Origin: Cherax quadricarinatus
Taxonomy: Eukaryota > Arthropoda > Malacostraca > Decapoda > Parastacidae
Direction of reading: 5' to 3'
NCBI RefSeq assembly: GCF_038502225.1
Contig: NC_091372.1
Coordinates: 2,015,034-2,079,033, forward strand
Length of the DNA stretch: 64,000 nt
The position numbers were made by a program, and so were the translations under genes. Under the pieces are notes generated by a model that was given only the letters and a program-made list of their open reading frames with translations, had not been told where the DNA came from and did no database searches. Shown piece after piece: positions 21,739 through 34,866 of this stretch. How positions within the stretch are numbered: the first letter of the stretch is position 1; each line of letters starts with the position of its first letter.

Positions 21739-24700
21739 CAGTACTGGCCAGTGCTCCACAGTGCTGGCCAGTGCTCCACAGTGCTGGCCAGTGCTCCACA
21801 GTGCTGGCCAGTGCTCCACAGTGCTGCCCAGTGCTCCACACTGCTGGCCAGTGCTCCACAGTGCTGCCCAGTGCTCCACAGTGCTGCCCAGAGATCCACA
21901 GTCCTGGCCAGTGCTTCACAGTGCTGCCCAGTGCCCCACAGTGCTGCCCAGTGCTCCACAGTGCTGCCCAGTGCTCCACAGTGCTGGCCAGTGCTCCAAA
22001 GTGCTGGCCAGTGCTCCACAGTCCTGGCCAGTGCTTCACAGTGCTGCCCAGTGCTCCACAGTGCTGCCCAGTGCTCCACAGTGCTGGCAAGTGCTCCACA
22101 GTCCTGGCCAGTGCTTCACAGTGCTGCCCAGTGCTCCACAGTGCTGCCCAGTGCTCCACAGTGCTGGCCAGTGCTCCACAGTGCTGGCAAGTGCTCCACA
22201 GTCCTGGCCAGTCCTTCACAGTGCTGCCCAGTGCTCCACAGTGCTGGCCAGTGCTCCACAGTGCTGGCAAGTGCTCCACAGTCCTGGCCAGTGCTTCACA
22301 GTGCTGCCCAGTGCTCCACAGTGCTGGCCAGTGCTCCACAGTGCTGGCCAGTGCTCCACAGTGCTGGCCAGTGCTCTACAGTGCTCCACAGTGCTGGCAA
22401 GTGCTCCACAGTCCTGGCCAGTGCTCCACAGTGTTGCCCAGTGCTCCACAGTGCTGGCCAGTGCCCAGTGCTCAAGTGCTCTACAGTGCTGTGCCAAGTG
22501 CTCCACTCTAGTGCTCCACAGTGCTGGCCAGTGCTCTACAGTGCTGGCCAGTGCTCCAAAGTGCTGCCCAGTGCTCCACAGTGCTGGTCAGTGCTCCACA
22601 GTGCTGGCCAGTGCTCCACAGTGCTGCCCAGTGCTCCACAATGCTGCCCAGTGCTCCACAATGCTGCCCAGTGCTCCACAATGCTGCCCAGTGCTCCACA
22701 AAGCTGGCCAGTGCTTCACAGTGCTGGCCAGTGCTCCACAGTGCTGGCCAGTGCTCCACAGTGCTGGCCAGTGCTCCACAGTGCTGCCCAGTGCTCCACA
22801 GTGCTGCCCAGTGCTCCACAGTGCTGTCCAGTGCTCCACAGTGCTGGCCAGTGCTCCACAGTGCTGGCCAGTGCTCCACAGTGCTGGCCAGTGCTCCACA
22901 GTGCTGGCCAGTGCTCCACAGTGCTGGCCAGTGCTCCACAATGCTGCCCAATGCTCCACAATGCTGCCCAGTGCTCCACAATGCTGCCCAGTGCTCCACA
23001 GTGCTGCCCAGTGCTCCACAATGCTGGCCAGTGCTCCACAGTGCTGGCCAGTGCTCCACAGTGGTGCCCAGTGCTCCACAGTGCTGCCCAGTGCTCCACA
23101 GCGCTGCCCAGTGCTCGACAATGCTGGCCAGTGCTCCACAGTGCTGGCAAGTGCTCCACAGTGCTGGCCAGTGCTCCACAATGCTGGCCAGTGCTCCACA
23201 ATGCTGGCCAGTGCTCCACAGTGCTGGCCAGTGCTCCACAGTGCTGGCCAGTGCTCGACAGTGCTGCCCAGTGCTCCACAGTGCTGGCCAGTGCTCCACA
23301 GTGGTGCCCAGTGCTCCACAGTCCTGCCCAGTGCTCCACAGCGCTGCCCAGTGCTCGACAATGCTGGCCAGTGCTCCACAGTGCTGGCCAGTGCTCCACA
23401 GTGCTGCACGGTGCTCCACAGTGCTGCCCAGTGCTCCACAGTGCTGGCCAGTGCTGACCAGTGCTCCACAGTGCTGCCCAGTGCTCCACAGTGCTGCCCA
23501 GTGCTCCACAGTGCTGGCCAGTGCTCCACAGTGCTGGCCAGTTTTCCACAGTGCTGGCCAGTGCTCCACAGTGCTGGCCAGTGCTCCACAATGCTGCCCA
23601 GTGCTCCACAATGCTGCCCAGTGCTCTACAGTGCTGCCCAGTGCTCCACAGTGCTGCCCTGTGCTCCACAATGCTGGCCAGTGCTCCACAGTGCTGGCCA
23701 GTGCTCCACAGTGCTGGCCAGTGCTCCACAGTGCTGGCCAGTGCTCCACAGTGCTGGCCAGTGCTCCACAGTGCTGGCCAGTGCTCCACAGTGCTGCCCA
23801 GTGCTCCACAATGCTGGCCAGTGCTCCACAATGCTGGCCAGTGCTCCACAGTGCTGGCCAGTGCTCCACAGTGCTGGCCAGTGCTCCACAGTGCTGGCCA
23901 GTGCTCCACAATACTGCCCAGTGCTCCACAATGCTGCCCAGTGCTCCACAATGGTGGCCAGTGCTCCACAATGCTGCCCAGTGCTCCACAATGCTGGCCA
24001 GTGCTCCACAATGCTGGCCAGTGCTCCACAATGCTGACCAGTGCTCCACAGTACTGGCCAGTGCTCCACAATGCTGGTCAGTGCTCCACAGTACTGGCCA
24101 GTGCTCCACAATGCTGACCAGTGCTCCACAGTACTGGCCAGTGCTCCACAATGCTGACCAGTGCTCCACAGTACTGGCCAGTGCTCCACAATGCTGGCCA
24201 GTGCTCCACAGTACTGGCCAGTGCTCCACAATGCTGACCAGTGCTCCACAGTACTGGCCAGTGCTCCACAATGCTGACCAGTGCTCCACAGTACTGGCCA
24301 GTGCTCCACAATGCTGACCAGTGCTCCACAGTACTGGCCAGTGCTCCACAATGCTGGCCAGTGCTCCACAATACTGCCCAGTGCTCCACAGTACTGGCCA
24401 GTGCTCCACAATACTGCCCAGTGCTCCACAGTACTGGCCAGTGCTCCACAATGCTGACCAGTGCTCCACAGTACTGGCCAGTGCTCCACAATACTGCCCA
24501 GTGCTCCACAGTACTGGCCAGTGCTCCACAATGCTGGCCAGTGCTCCACAGTACTGGCCAGTGCTCCACAATGCTGGCCAGTGCTCCATAATGCTGGCCA
24601 GTGCTCCACAATACTGCCCAGTGCTCCACAATGCTGCCCAGTGCTCCACAATGCTGGCCAGTGCTCCACAATGCTGGCCAGTGCTCCACAATGCTGACCA

Positions 24701-24777
24701 GTGCTCCACAGTACTGGCCAGTGCTCCACAATGCTGGCCAGTGCTCCACAATGCTGGCCAGTGCTCCACAGTGCTCC
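21739..24777. repeat. 20-bp minisatellite (GTGCTCCACAGTGCTGGCCA)n, about 152 units
   Basis: Direct 20-bp units run for 3.0 kb. Main variants replace GGCCA with GCCCA or GACCA, and GTGCTG with ATGCTG or GTACTG; GTACTG units are confined to the right third (after about 24050). The unit has no stop codon in several frames, so very long open frames appear on both strands and are artefacts. The right end joins directly to a gag fragment at 24778, whose codons resemble the unit. Confidence 0.98.
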
Positions 24778-25557
24778 CCAGGCCACCTCAGTGGCCTGGT
24801 TTTTAAACCCCTGAAATAACTGTTCAGGCTCAGACTCAACAAAGTGAGGAACTAACGGCACTGCTTTTTGCACATTTAAGTTGTCACCAACAATCTGCTT
24901 AAACTGCCTCCTCTCCTATCAACCTCCTTGTTAGCAAATGCTGGCTGCTCTCTGGTTGTCTTAAGTCTGAGTTTAGGTAACTGAAGCGTCAACGATACTG
25001 ACTCACCCTGAGACACACCCGGTGCATCACCTGCTTCACCACACTGCTGGTCTGTTTCCTCTGGTATTAGTCCTCCCATATTACAAAGGAACCTAATAAG
25101 AGGCCTAGCTTCTCCCTACGAGCCCCGTGAGGGCGGGGAATGTGGCTAGGCCTGGGTACACTTGGTCCCAAAGATGAGGAGGTACTTGTACCTCCTCCCA
25201 TGGGAGACTTAAGTCTCGAGACACTCCCCAGATAGGGAGCCAAGGCCGGGTCACCACTACTTGGAAAAGACCCGGGCCGGGAGAATACCGGCGAATAAAA
25301 AAAAAAAAAAAAAGGAACCTAAGTGGAGATCGGTGATTAATAGTTCCAGTAGCGGGAGAAACCTCAGTTTGGTACGCCATAGTTGCTTCAACGTTTAATT
25401 TGGTACGAATAATGTCACGAAGCTGCGCAACAGCGAGAGTTCGTTGATATTCTATTCCAATGGAAAGAACAATTCTCCAGCAACGCTGTAGAGATAGTTT
25501 TTGCAGATTCATCAGAGTATATTCCGACACCAGCCACCTCAGCCGTGTTAGTGGCAT
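24778..25557 (-). pseudogene. Ty3/gypsy-type gag fragment, split by a SINE, truncated by a minisatellite
   Basis: The minus strand starts with a Met at 25557 and encodes TLMNLQKLSLQRCWRIVLSI, clearly related to the gag N-terminus at 46116 (LSELSTLKLQTCWQVAKYLG). It is interrupted by the SINE at 25097-25310; the frames on the two sides agree if the SINE and one target duplication are ignored. It continues at 25079-24876 and, after a frameshift near 24880, with NVQKAVPLVPHFVESEPEQL and FKNQATEVAW, homologous to NVQKAASMVPKFFES of the other gag. At 24778, in the WP..HW-like motif, it runs into the 20-bp array. Confidence 0.8.
25097..25310 (+). mobile_element. Poly-A SINE with 12-bp target-site duplication
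   Basis: An insertion of about 214 bp ending in a run of A (25297-25310 and into the repeat), flanked by AAAGGAACCTAA at 25085-25096 and 25311-25322. The body contains a palindrome, GAGGAGGTAC-TT-GTACCTCCTC (25176-25197), and the block GGCCGGGTCACCACTACTTG. No clear tRNA boxes are seen. The precise duplication shows a relatively young LINE-mobilised insertion. Confidence 0.9.
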
Positions 25558-26163
25558 AACCCACTAACAAACGCTATTTGCAATGCAGGCAAGCAGCAGC
25601 AATAGCACAGTACGACTTGCAGGACACACACAGTAGCAAGACTGATAGGCAATATAAAAAGTGACAGCGATGCCATCTAAGAGATCCCAAGACCAGCTCT
25701 AGCTTTAGCTCCAGTTTCCGGATACAGCTCAATATTATGAAAATAGTTAATAAACGGCCTGTGAGACCTGGTCGTAATGGGGATTGAAGCAAAGAAACTT
25801 AGCAGTAGACTATAATGTATATTTTGCCTTCAACCACTTATATACAGGTATGTACACTATGTACAATATGTACAGAATAATAAGTGTATACCACGATGAT
25901 AGATGGCAAAGCAGAAGCCACAGAGAGTGAACTGTACTCAACCAGCAGGAAGGCAAGTCTGCCACTGCTTACCTCAAGTGAACCACGTTGCTTCAGCTTT
26001 GGCGGGTTTACCTGTGATTGATCAATGAACCAAGGTACTGATTTAATGACGGGTACCCTAGTGATCGTTAAACCCTTATCACCCAGTTCACTGACCAGGA
26101 GGCAGCCTATATGGGAGTGTGACATACGTTGAATAAATTGTAGCATATTCTTTGTATGTTACA
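25558..26163 (-). other. Region upstream of the gag fragment, possible LTR or leader
   Basis: No coding region is supported. On the minus strand CTGTATATAAGTGG (about 25837-25850) is a good TATA-box candidate, placed about 290 bases before the gag Met. It may be the promoter of an LTR. LTR boundaries cannot be fixed because the other LTR is absent. Confidence 0.35.
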
Positions 26164-27481
26164 ATCGTCTTGGTGATGGGTGATGTACATCGTCTTGGTG
26201 AAGGGTGATGTACATCGTCTTGGTGATGGGTGATATACATCGTCTTGGTGAAGGGTGATGTACATCGTCTTGGTGAAGGGTGATATACATCGTCTTGGTG
26301 ATGGGTGATGTACATCGTCTTGGTGAAGGGTGATATACATCGTCTTGGTGAAGGGTGATATACATCGTCTTGGTGATGGGTGATATACATCGTCTTGGTG
26401 AAGGGTGATATACATCGTCTTGGTGATGGGTGATATACATCGTCTTGGTGATGGGTGATGTACATCGTCTTGGTGAAGGGTAATATACATCGTCTTGGTG
26501 ATGGGTGATGTACATCGTCTTGGTGATGGGTGATGCACATCGTCTTGGTGAAGGGTGATATACATCGTCTTGGTGATGGGTGATATACATCGTCTTGGTG
26601 ATGGGTGATGTACATCGTCTTGGTGATGGGTGATATACATCGTCTTGGTGAAGGGTGATATACATCGTCTAGGTGATGGGTGATGTACATCGTCTTGGTG
26701 AAGGGTGATGTACATCGTCTTGGTGATGGGTGATGTACATCGTCTTGGTGAAGGGTGATGTACATCGTCTTGGTGATGGGTGATGTACATCGTCTTGGTG
26801 ATGGGTGATGTACATCGTCTTGGTGATGGGTGATGTACATCGTCTTGGTGATGGGTGATATACATCGTCTTGGTGAAGGGTGATATACATCGTCTTGGTG
26901 AAGGGTGATATACATCGTCTTGGTGATGGGTGATGTACATCGTCTTGGTGAAGGGTGATGTACATCGTCTTGGTGAAGGGTGACATACATCGTCTTGGTG
27001 ATGGGTGATGTACATCGTCTTGGTGATGGGTGATGTACATCGTCTTGGTGATGGGTGATATACATCGTCTTGGTGAAGGGTGATATACATCGTCTTGGTG
27101 ATGGGTGATATACATCGTCTTGGTGATGGGTGATGTACATCGTCTTGGTGATGGGTGATGTACATCGTCTTCGTGATGGGTGATGTACATCGTCTTGGTG
27201 ATGGGTGATGTACATCGTCTTGGTGATGGGTGATGTACATCGTCTTGGTGATGGGTGATGTACATCGTCTTGGTGATGGGTGATGTACATCGTCTTGGTG
27301 ATGGGTGATGTACATCGTCTTGGTGATGGGTGATGTACATCGTCTTGGTGATGGGTGATGTACATCGTCTTGGTGATGGGTGATATACATCGTCTTGGTG
27401 ATGGGTGATGTATATCGTCTTGGTGATGGGTGATATACATCGTCTTGGTGATGGGTGATATACATCGTCTTGGTGATGGGT
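26164..27481. repeat. 25-bp minisatellite, about 53 units
   Basis: The unit is ACATCGTCTTGGTGATGGGTGATGT. It varies at two sites, GATGGG or GAAGGG and GATGTAC or GATATAC, mixed through the array. GAAGGG is frequent before about 27070 and absent after about 27090. Stop-free frames on the minus strand are artefacts. The right end joins a dispersed repeat that contains the same ACATCGTCTT core. Confidence 0.97.
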
Positions 27482-27640
27482 GAAGTAATCAGTCCATCAA
27501 CCTTGAAAGGTGAGGGACTGATTACATCGTCTTCACATCTCTACTACTTCTGCTGCCTCAGTATTCGACTGAAGAAGTCTACTGTGTAGGCGAAACGTTA
27601 CAAATAAAGATACGTAACTGTTGCTCGTGTGTCTTAGATA
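27482..27640. repeat. Dispersed repeat with short hairpins
   Basis: Contains an inverted pair AATCAGTCC ... GGACTGATT (27486-27494 and about 27514-27522), and CCTCAGTATTCGACTGAAG followed by CTACTGTGTAGGCGAAACG. I recall related sequence as an abundant decapod repeat. There is no coding content. Confidence 0.5.
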
Positions 27641-27759
27641 TCAACTAAATATATATATTCATCTATAGACACTATGTCAAGTTAGATATTGGTCTAAAAC
27701 TGTTTATTATACATTGGGCAACAATAATTTTCTGACCAATGATATTACAGTGACTTTAA
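27641..27759. other. AT-rich spacer
   Basis: Short AT-rich unique DNA. Nothing recognised. Confidence 0.5.
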
Positions 27760-28250
27760 GGTAAGTTTGTGGCGTTGGTTCCTGAACCTGTACTCCCTGG
27801 CACGCAGGAGGGAGAGATACATGATTATATACACCTGGAAAATCCTAGAGGGACTAGTACCGAACTTGCACACGAAAATCACTCACTACGAAAGCAAAAG
27901 ACTTGGCAGACGATGCAACATCCCAACAATGAAAAGCAGGGGTGTCACTAGCACGTTAAGAGACCATACAATAAGTGTCAGGGGCCCGAGACTGTTCAAC
28001 TGCCTCCCATCACACATAAGAGGGATTACCAACAGACCCCTGGCAGTCTTCAAGCTGGCACTGGACAAGCACCTAAAGTCAGTTCCTGATCAGCCGGCCT
28101 GTGGCTCGTACGTTGGTTTGCGTGCAGCCAGCAGCAACAGCCTGGTTGATCAGGCTCTGATCCACCAGGAGGCCTGGTCACAGACCGGGCCGCGGGGGCG
28201 TTGACCCCCGGAACTCTCTCCAGGTAAACTCCAGGTACTGTACTTAATTG
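27760..28250 (+). pseudogene. 3' end of a second CR1-type LINE (C-terminus and tail)
   Basis: An open frame from 27767 to 28204 encodes the C-terminal region that follows RT in CR1-type LINEs: SLARRRERYMIIYTWKILEG, RGPRLFNCLPSHIRGI and FKLALDKHLKSVPDQP. There is no RT catalytic motif, so the copy is 5'-truncated near 27760. The 3' UTR reads GTTGACCCCCGGAACTCTCT, then CCAGGTAAACTCCAGGTACT, a short tail of imperfect CAGGTAAACTC repeats. The family differs from copies A-G, whose tail unit is AACTAGGTGAGTAC. Confidence 0.8.
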
Positions 28251-28290
28251 GTTCTAGTTTTTGATAAATTTTGTACCCCAATGAAAAACA

Positions 28291-31200
28291 TATTGATCAG
28301 TCGGGACTAACTTACAAATATATATTGATCAGTCGGGACTAACTTACAAATATATATTGATCAGTCGGGACTAACTTACAAATATATATTGATCAGTCGG
28401 GACTAACTTACAAATATATATTGATCAGTCGGGACTAACTTACAAATATATATTGATCAGGCGGGACTAACTTACAAATATATATTGATCAGTTGGGACT
28501 AACTTACAAATATATATTGATCAGGCGGGACTAACTTACAAATATATATTGATCAGTCGGGACTAACTTACAAATATATATTGATCAGTTGGGACTAACT
28601 TACAAATATATATTGATCAGTCGGGACTAACTTACAAATATATATTGATCAGTCGGGACTAACTTACAAATATATATTGATCAGTCGGGACTAACTTACA
28701 AATATATATTGATCAGTCGGGACTAACTTACAAATATATATTGATCAGTCGGGACTAACTTACAAATATATATTGATCAGGCGGGACTAACTTACAAATA
28801 TATATTGATCAGTTGGGACTAACTTACAAATATACATTGATCAGGCGGGACTAACTTACAAATATATATTGATCAGTCGGGACTAACTTACAAATATATA
28901 TTGATCAGTCGGGACTAACTTACAAATATATATTGATCAGTCGGGACTAACTTACAAATATATATTGATCAGTCGGGACTAACTTACAAATATATATTGA
29001 TCAGGCGGGACTAACTTACAAATATATATTGATCAGTTGGGACTAACTTACAAATATATATTGATCAGGCGGGACTAACTTACAAATATATATTGATCAG
29101 TCGGGACTAACTTACAAATATATATTGATCAGTCGGGACTAACTTACAAATATATATTGATCAGTCGGGACTAACTTACAAATATATATTGATCAGTCGG
29201 GACTAACTTACAAATATATATTGATCAGTCGGGACAAACTTACAAATATATATTGATCAGTCGGGACTAACTTACAAATATATATTGATCAGTCGGGACT
29301 AACTTACAAATATATATTGATCAGGCGGGACTAACTTACAAATATATATTGATCAGTTGGGACTAACTTACAAATATATATTGATCAGGCGGGACTAACT
29401 TACAAATATATATTGATCAGTCGGGACTAACTTACAAATATATATTGATCAGTCGGGACTAACTTACAAATATATATTGATCAGTCGGGACTAACTTACA
29501 AATATATATTGATCAGTCGGGACTAACTTACAAATATATATTGATCAGTCGGGACTAACTTACAAATATATATTGATCAGTCGGGACTAACTTACAAATA
29601 TATATTGATCAGTCGGGACTAACTTACAAATATATATTGATCAGGCGGGACTAACTTACAAATATATATTGATCAGTTGGGACTAACTTACAAATATATA
29701 TTGATCAGGCGGGACTAACTTACAAATATATATTGATCAGTCGGGACTAACTTACAAATATATATTGATCAGTCGGGACTAACTTACAAATATATATTGA
29801 TCAGTCGGGACTAACTTACAAATATATATTGATCAGTCGGGACTAACTTACAAATATATATTGATCAGGCGGGACTAACTTACAAATATATATTGATCAG
29901 TCGGGACTAACTTACAAATATATATTGATCGGGCGGGACTAACTTACAAATATATATTGATCAGTCGGGACTAACTTACAAATATATATTGATCAGTCGG
30001 GACTAACTTACAAATATATATTGATCAGTCGGGACTAACTTACAAATATATATTGATCAGTCGGGACTAACTTACAAATATATATTGATCAGGCGGGACT
30101 AACTTACAAATATATATTGATCAGTTGGGACTAACTTACAAATATACATTGATCAGGCGGGACTAACTTACAAATATATATTGATCAGTCGGGACTAACT
30201 TACAAATATATATTGATCAGTCGGGACTAACTTACAAATATATATTGATCAGTCGGGACTAACTTACAAATATATATTGATCAGTCGGGACTAACTTACA
30301 AATATATATTGATCAGGCGGGACTAACTTACAAATATATATTGATCAGTTGGGACTAACTTACAAATATATATTGATCAGGCGGGACTAACTTACAAATA
30401 TATATTGATCAGTCGGGACTAACTTACAAATATATATTGATCAGTCGGGACTAACTTACAAATATATATTGATCAGTCGGGACTAACTTACAAATATATA
30501 TTGATCAGTCGGGACTAACTTACAAATATATATTGATCAGTCGGGACTAACTTACAAATATATATTGATCAGTCGGGACTAACTTACAAATATATATTGA
30601 TCAGTCGGGACTAACTTACAAATATATATTGATCAGGCGGGACTAACTTACAAATATATATTGATCAGTTGGGACTAACTTACAAATATATATTGATCAG
30701 GCGGGACTAACTTACAAATATATATTGATCAGTCGGGACTAACTTACAAATATATATTGATCAGTCGGGACTAACTTACAAATATATATTGATCAGTCGG
30801 GACTAACTTACAAATATATATTGATCAGTCGGGACTAACTTACAAATATATATTGATCAGTCGGGACTAACTTACAAATATATATTGATCAGTCGGGACT
30901 AACTTACAAATATATATTGATCAGTCGGGACTAACTTACAAATATATATTGATCAGGCGGGACTAACTTACAAATATATATTGATCAGTTGGGACTAACT
31001 TACAAATATATATTGATCAGGCGGGACTAACTTACAAATATATATTGATCAGTCGGGACTAACTTACAAATATATATTGATCAGTCGGGACTAACTTACA
31101 AATATATATTGATCAGTCGGGACTAACTTACAAATATATATTGATCAGTCGGGACTAACTTACAAATATATATTGATCAGGCGGGACTAACTTACAAATA

Positions 31201-34200
31201 TATATTGATCAGTCGGGACTAACTTACAAATATATATTGATCGGGCGGGACTAACTTACAAATATATATTGATCAGTCGGGACTAACTTACAAATATATA
31301 TTGATCAGGCGGGACTAACTTACAAATATATATTGATCAGGCGGGACTAACTTACAAATATATATTGATCAGTCGGGACTAACTTACAAATATATATTGA
31401 TCAGGCGGGACTAACTTACAAATATATATTGATCAGGCGGGACTAACTTACAAATATATATTGATCAGTCGGGACTAACTTACAAATATATATTGATCGG
31501 GCGGGACTAACTTACAAATATATATTGATCAGTCGGGACTAACTTACAAATATATATTGATCAGTCGGGACTAACTTACAAATATATATTGATCAGTCGG
31601 GACTAACTTACAAATATATATTGATCAGTCGGGACTAACTTACAAATATATATTGATCAGTCGGGACTAACTTACAAATATATATTGATCAGTCGGGACT
31701 AACTTACAAATATATATTGATCAGTCGGGACTAACTTACAAATATATATTGATCAGTCGGGACTAACTTACAAATATATATTGATCAGGCGGGACTAACT
31801 TACAAATATATATTGATCAGGCGGGACTAACTTACAAATATATATTGATCAGGCGGGACTAACTTACAAATATATATTGATCAGTCGGGACTAACTTACA
31901 AATATATATTGATCAGTCGGGACTAACTTACAAATATATATTGATCAGTCGGGACTAACTTACAAATATATATTGATCAGTCGGGACTAACTTACAAATA
32001 TATATTGATCAGGCGGGACTAACTTACAAATATATATTGATCAGTCGGGACTAACTTACAAATATATATTGATCGGGCGGGACTAACTTACAAATATATA
32101 TTGATCAGTCGGGACTAACTTACAAATATATATTGATCAGGCGGGACTAACTTACAAATATATATTGATCAGGCGGGACTAACTTACAAATATATATTGA
32201 TCAGTCGGGACTAACTTACAAATATATATTGATCAGGCGGGACTAACTTACAAATATATATTGATCAGGCGGGACTAACTTACAAATATATATTGATCGG
32301 GCGGGACTAACTTACAAATATATATTGATCGGGCGGGACTAACTTACAAATATATATTGATCAGTCGGGACTAACTTACAAATATATATTGATCAGTCGG
32401 GACTAACTTACAAATATATATTGATCAGTCGGGACTAACTTACAAATATATATTGATCAGTCGGGACTAACTTACAAATATATATTGATCAGTCGGGACT
32501 AACTTACAAATATATATTGATCAGGCGGGACTAACTTACAAATATATATTGATCAGTCGGGACTAACTTACAAATATATATTGATCAGTCGGGACTAACT
32601 TACAAATATATATTGATCAGTCGGGACTAACTTACAAATATATATTGATCAGTCGGGACTAACTTACAAATATATATTGATCAGTCGGGACTAACTTACA
32701 AATATATATTGATCAGACGGGACTAACTTACAAATATATATTGATCAGGCGGGACTAACTTACAAATATATATTGATCAGTCGGGACTAACTTACAAATA
32801 TATATTGATCAGGCGGGACTAACTTACAAATATATATTGATCAGGCGGGACTAACTTACAAATATATATTGATCAGTCGGGACTAACTTACAAATATATA
32901 TTGATCGGGCGGGACTAACTTACAAATATATATTGATCAGTCGGGACTAACTTACAAATATATATTGATCAGTCGGGACTAACTTACAAATATATATTGA
33001 TCAGTCGGGACTAACTTACAAATATATATTGATCAGTCGGGACTAACTTACAAATATATATTGATCAGGCGGGACTAACTTACAAATATATATTGATCAG
33101 GCGGGACTAACTTACAAATATATATTGATCAGTCGGGACTAACTTACAAATATATATTGATCGGGCGGGACTAACTTACAAATATATATTGATCAGTCGG
33201 GACTAACTTACAAATATATATTGATCAGTCGGGACTAACTTACAAATATATATTGATCAGTCGGGACTAACTTACAAATATATATTGATCAGTCGGGACT
33301 AACTTACAAATATATATTGATCAGTCGGGACTAACTTACAAATATATATTGATCAGTCGGGACTAACTTACAAATATATATTGATCAGTCGGGACTAACT
33401 TACAAATATATATTGATCAGTCGGGACTAACTTACAAATATATATTGATCGGGCGGGACTAACTTACAAATATATATTGATCAGTCGGGACTAACTTACA
33501 AATATATATTGATCAGGCGGGACTAACTTACAAATATATATTGATCAGGCGGGACTAACTTACAAATATATATTGATCAGGCGGGACTAACTTACAAATA
33601 TATATTGATCAGGCGGGACTAACTTACAAATATATATTGATCAGGCGGGACTAACTTACAAATATATATTGATCAGTCGGGACTAACTTACAAATATATA
33701 TTGATCAGGCGGGACTAACTTACAAATATATATTGATCAGGCGGGACTAACTTACAAATATATATTGATCGGGCGGGACTAACAAATATATATTGATCAG
33801 GCGGGACTAACTTACAAATATATATTGATCAGTCGGGACTAACTTACAAATATATATTGATCAGTCGGGACTAACTTACAAATATATATTGATCAGTCGG
33901 GACTAACTTACAAATATATATTGATCAGTCGGGACTAACTTACAAATATATATTGATCAGTCGGGACTAACTTACAAATATATATTGATCAGTCGGGACT
34001 AACTTACAAATATATATTGATCAGTCGGGACTAACTTACAAATATATATTGATCAGGCGGGACTAACTTACAAATATATATTGATCAGTCGGGACTAACT
34101 TACAAATATATATTGATCAGTCGGGACTAACTTACAAATATATATTGATCAGTCGGGACTAACTTACAAATATATATTGATCAGGCGGGACTAACTTACA

Positions 34201-34866
34201 AATATATATTGATCAGTCGGGACTAACTTACAAATATATATTGATCAGTCGGGACTAACTTACAAATATATATTGATCAGTCGGGACTAACTTACAAATA
34301 TATATTGATCAGGCGGGACTAACAAATATATATTGATCAGGCGGGACTAACAAATATATATTGATCAGGCGGGACTAACTTACAAATATATATTGATCGG
34401 GCGGGACTAACAAATATATATTGATCAGGCGGGACTAACAAATATATATTGATCAGTCGGGACTAACTTACAAATATATATTGATCAGGCGGGACTAACA
34501 AATATATATTGATCAGTCGGGACTAACTTACAAATATATATTGATCGGGCGGGACTAACAAATATATATTGATCAGTCGGGACTAACTTACAAATATATA
34601 TTGATCAGGCGGGACTAACAAATATATATTGATCAGTCGGGACTAACTTACAAATATATATTGATCGGGCGGGACTAACAAATATATATTGATCAGGCGG
34701 GACTAACTTACAAATATATATTGATCAGGCGGGACTAACTTACAAATATATATTGATCGGGCGGGACTAACAAATATATATTGATCAGGCGGGACTAACT
34801 TACAAATATATATTGATCAGGCGGGACTAACAAATATATATTGATCAGTCGGGACTAACTTACAAA
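28291..34866. repeat. 32-bp satellite, about 205 units
   Basis: The unit is TTGATCAGTCGGGACTAACT plus TACAAATATATA, containing a BclI-like TGATCA palindrome. Three main variants differ at the base or bases before GGGAC: GTCGGG, GGCGGG and GTTGGG. GTTGGG units recur 7 or 10 units apart (224 or 320 bp) up to about 31000, indicating higher-order repeats; they are absent afterwards, where GGGCGGG variants appear. From about 34320, 27-bp units lacking CTTAC become common. Confidence 0.98.

Noticed and set aside
21751..24873. Open frames up to about 750 codons on both strands
   Set aside because: They are translations of a 20-bp tandem unit that lacks stops in several frames. Both strands and several frames are open equally, which is not a coding signature.
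26088..27465. About 450-codon frames with Tyr-Ile-Thr-His-His repeats
   Set aside because: A stop-free 25-bp minisatellite.
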